From: Triatoma infestans
Taxonomy: Eukaryota > Arthropoda > Insecta > Hemiptera > Reduviidae
Assembly: GCA_011037195.1 (NCBI GenBank)
Contig: JAAEAF010007836.1
Span: forward strand, 1 to 64,000
Reading direction: 5' to 3'
Length of the DNA: 64,000 nucleotides
Part shown: one piece after another, positions 62,660 to 64,000 of the stretch
Position numbering within the stretch: position 1 is the first letter of the stretch
Layout: every line of letters starts with the position of its first letter
Notes under the pieces: generated by a model
What the model saw: only the letters and a program-made list of their open reading frames with translations
Databases searched by the model: none
Told to the model about the DNA's origin: nothing
Program-made: the position numbers and the translations under genes

Positions 62660-62990
62660 AATTTAAATGAAAAACTGTTGGCTAAAGGTTGACTGAAGTC
62701 GCATACTTGTAAAAAAATCTCTGACTTGTTTATTTGGATGTATCCAATAACGATGCTTCATCCGTTTACTTCTTGGCCCGATGCAAAACAGTGAAATCAC
62801 ACAATTAGTTTCAAATGGCATCCAACTGGAAAACTGTCCAAATTCAACGGATTTATCTGTCGTAGTGTGTGTACTACCTTGTAGATTTTCTGCTGCAGTA
62901 AGTTTTTGGTTCATCGCGACTATAAATCTCAAGTGGATGCTTAAGGCTTGCCGGAGATGGCATTCTAGTAAGCGCCCTGCACTTTTCACC
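62660..62990 (-). mobile_element. possible Harbinger-type N-terminal fragment
   Basis: A 108-codon minus frame contains RSKRMKHRYWIHPNKQVRDF then FTSMRLQSTFSQQFF, loosely like the R.RR.WVHP.N..R...G.F..L..EL of Harbinger nucleases. The first part (LLECHLRQALSIHLRF) is not recognised. Nearby CTGTCAGACAACTGACAGG is a short palindrome. Confidence 0.25.
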
Positions 62991-63111
62991 GTTACTTAGT
63001 TTTCTACCAAGATTTGCCTACTAACGTAGCCTTCCCCCACTTTTTTTCCCACAAAACCCAAAGGTCAACAACCATAATTGCAGCCACTAAAATTAAACAC
63101 CCCCCCCCCCC

Positions 63112-63168
63112 TTGTAATTCTTGCACCAAAGGCAAGTGCGCTAGCCTATTATACCAACATGTGAGTTC
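63112..63168 (-). repeat. SINE-B tRNA-like head fragment
   Basis: AATTCTTGCACCAAAGGC, AGTGCGCTAGCC and ACCAACATGTGAG match only the tRNA-like head of SINE-B in reverse. Confidence 0.45.
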
Positions 63169-63639
63169 AATGTTAGTTTAAAAAAAAAATTAGAAATTCA
63201 TTGCATATGGCACTTCTGATAAAATTCTTGATAAAAATCAAAATAGCCACGATGCTATAAACAAAAAAAATTATAGATGTTAGATATTTGCAGCTGTGTA
63301 TAAACAATTATGATTTCTACCGAAACACATGTTTGGGGGATCCTCTGATTACAAAAAAAAAAAAAGAAACATACGAAAAATCGTAGTTACTACCACAGTG
63401 ATTAGAGACATGAAGACTTCTGGGGCCAAATCTAATCACAACAGAAACCGCAACTTTTACTGGATGGTATTTTTTTACGTGATTTATTTATTTATTTATT
63501 TATTTTTTTTTTTTGCTCGAAAACAGTTCCAATGACTTTTATTTGAAACATTTTCCCGAAGAAAATTGACTTTTGGCGGAGTTCTGAGGGGGGGGGGGCA
63601 TTAATGCGTTATGCTTTCTTCCAAAGTATCACTTCAGTA

Positions 63640-64000
63640 TAATATATGGTTTTACTACGTATCAAAAAAATATGAATACACATTCGATGCGTTGAAAGAA
63701 TGCTCAGAAGATGTGACAGAGAAATATGAATTGATTGGAGGTTGGCTACCAAGCCTACGCCACTGCGACCCCAATAGGGCTATTGTGGCACCCACGACCT
63801 AGGGCACTACCCCAGTCCTGCCCATAGATGAACTTTTGGCTGCAAAGGGGAAGCTCCTAAGTGGTCCGAGGAGCACCCATACTTAGAGCACAACTCTCGA
63901 GACCTGTCAGCTTTTAATAAGACTGAACAGTCTCGGGGACTCCGTGTGTAAGCTTGCAGGCGCCAGCCTCTTCTCACCAAAATGGCGAAGCCTTAACCAC
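63640..64000 (-). mobile_element. LINE 3' end, cut by the window edge
   Basis: CCCCAATAGGGCTATTGTGG and CACCCACGACCTAGGGC are related to the LINE-V 3' UTR block near 45470. The remainder (AACAGTCTCGGGGACTCC) is moderately G+C-rich. No recognised protein is seen. Confidence 0.4.

Overview
The window looks like A+T-rich nuclear DNA of an arthropod, most likely an insect. It contains one spliced protein gene whose exons join in frame at GT/AG borders. The rest is dense transposon debris: R1-, RTE- and Jockey/I-like non-LTR retrotransposons, mariner, Tc1 and PIF/Harbinger DNA transposons, tRNA-derived SINEs and several fold-back repeats. There is no bacterial gene organisation. I cannot name the species.

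The host gene is on the plus strand at 48753-59356. Seven exons encode a 522-residue MATH/TRAF-like protein ending in a short coiled coil and an acidic tail. The reading frame then meets a TGA, stays open to a good splice donor, and continues in phase into a candidate eighth exon followed by a poly(A) signal. This allows stop-codon readthrough, alternative 3' ends, or a broken allele. Introns 1, 2, 3 and 7 carry much transposon sequence and intron 6 carries a minisatellite.

Layout: 1-330, tRNA-SINE composite; 345-3000, decayed minus-strand LINE; 3868-4503, Harbinger-like MITE; 5840-6505, LINE-X; 7223-10560, fold-back elements, a SINE and an RTE remnant; 11391-13350, R1-like LINE with a duplicated 3' end; 13700-16120, SINEs and LINE pieces; 16170-17460, Tc1 copy; 17520-19100, nested LINE-Y copies and a Jockey RT tail; 19697-20003, fold-back; 20690-22330, serially duplicated RNase H pieces; 24500-25760, second Tc1; 28642-29890, mariner; 30640-31385, a second mariner type; 31405-38990, LINE-X, LINE-W and RTE pieces; 40265-41345, third Tc1; 42074-43264, second copy of the first mariner; 45140-46940, LINE-V; 47390-48235, LINE-Y plus SINE; 48753-59356, host gene; 60160-61350, repeats ending in GGCGAAACGTCG; 61881-61972, a hairpin; the end of the window is a LINE tail.

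The most unusual item is a family of long inverted-repeat elements whose arms carry a hammerhead-ribozyme-like motif (CTGATGA, a short stem, GAAAC, GTC). Two complete copies have target-site duplications of different length (9 and 12 bp). That fits a target-primed, Penelope-like or retroposon-like mobility better than cut-and-paste. No coding capacity was seen in them, so they appear non-autonomous.
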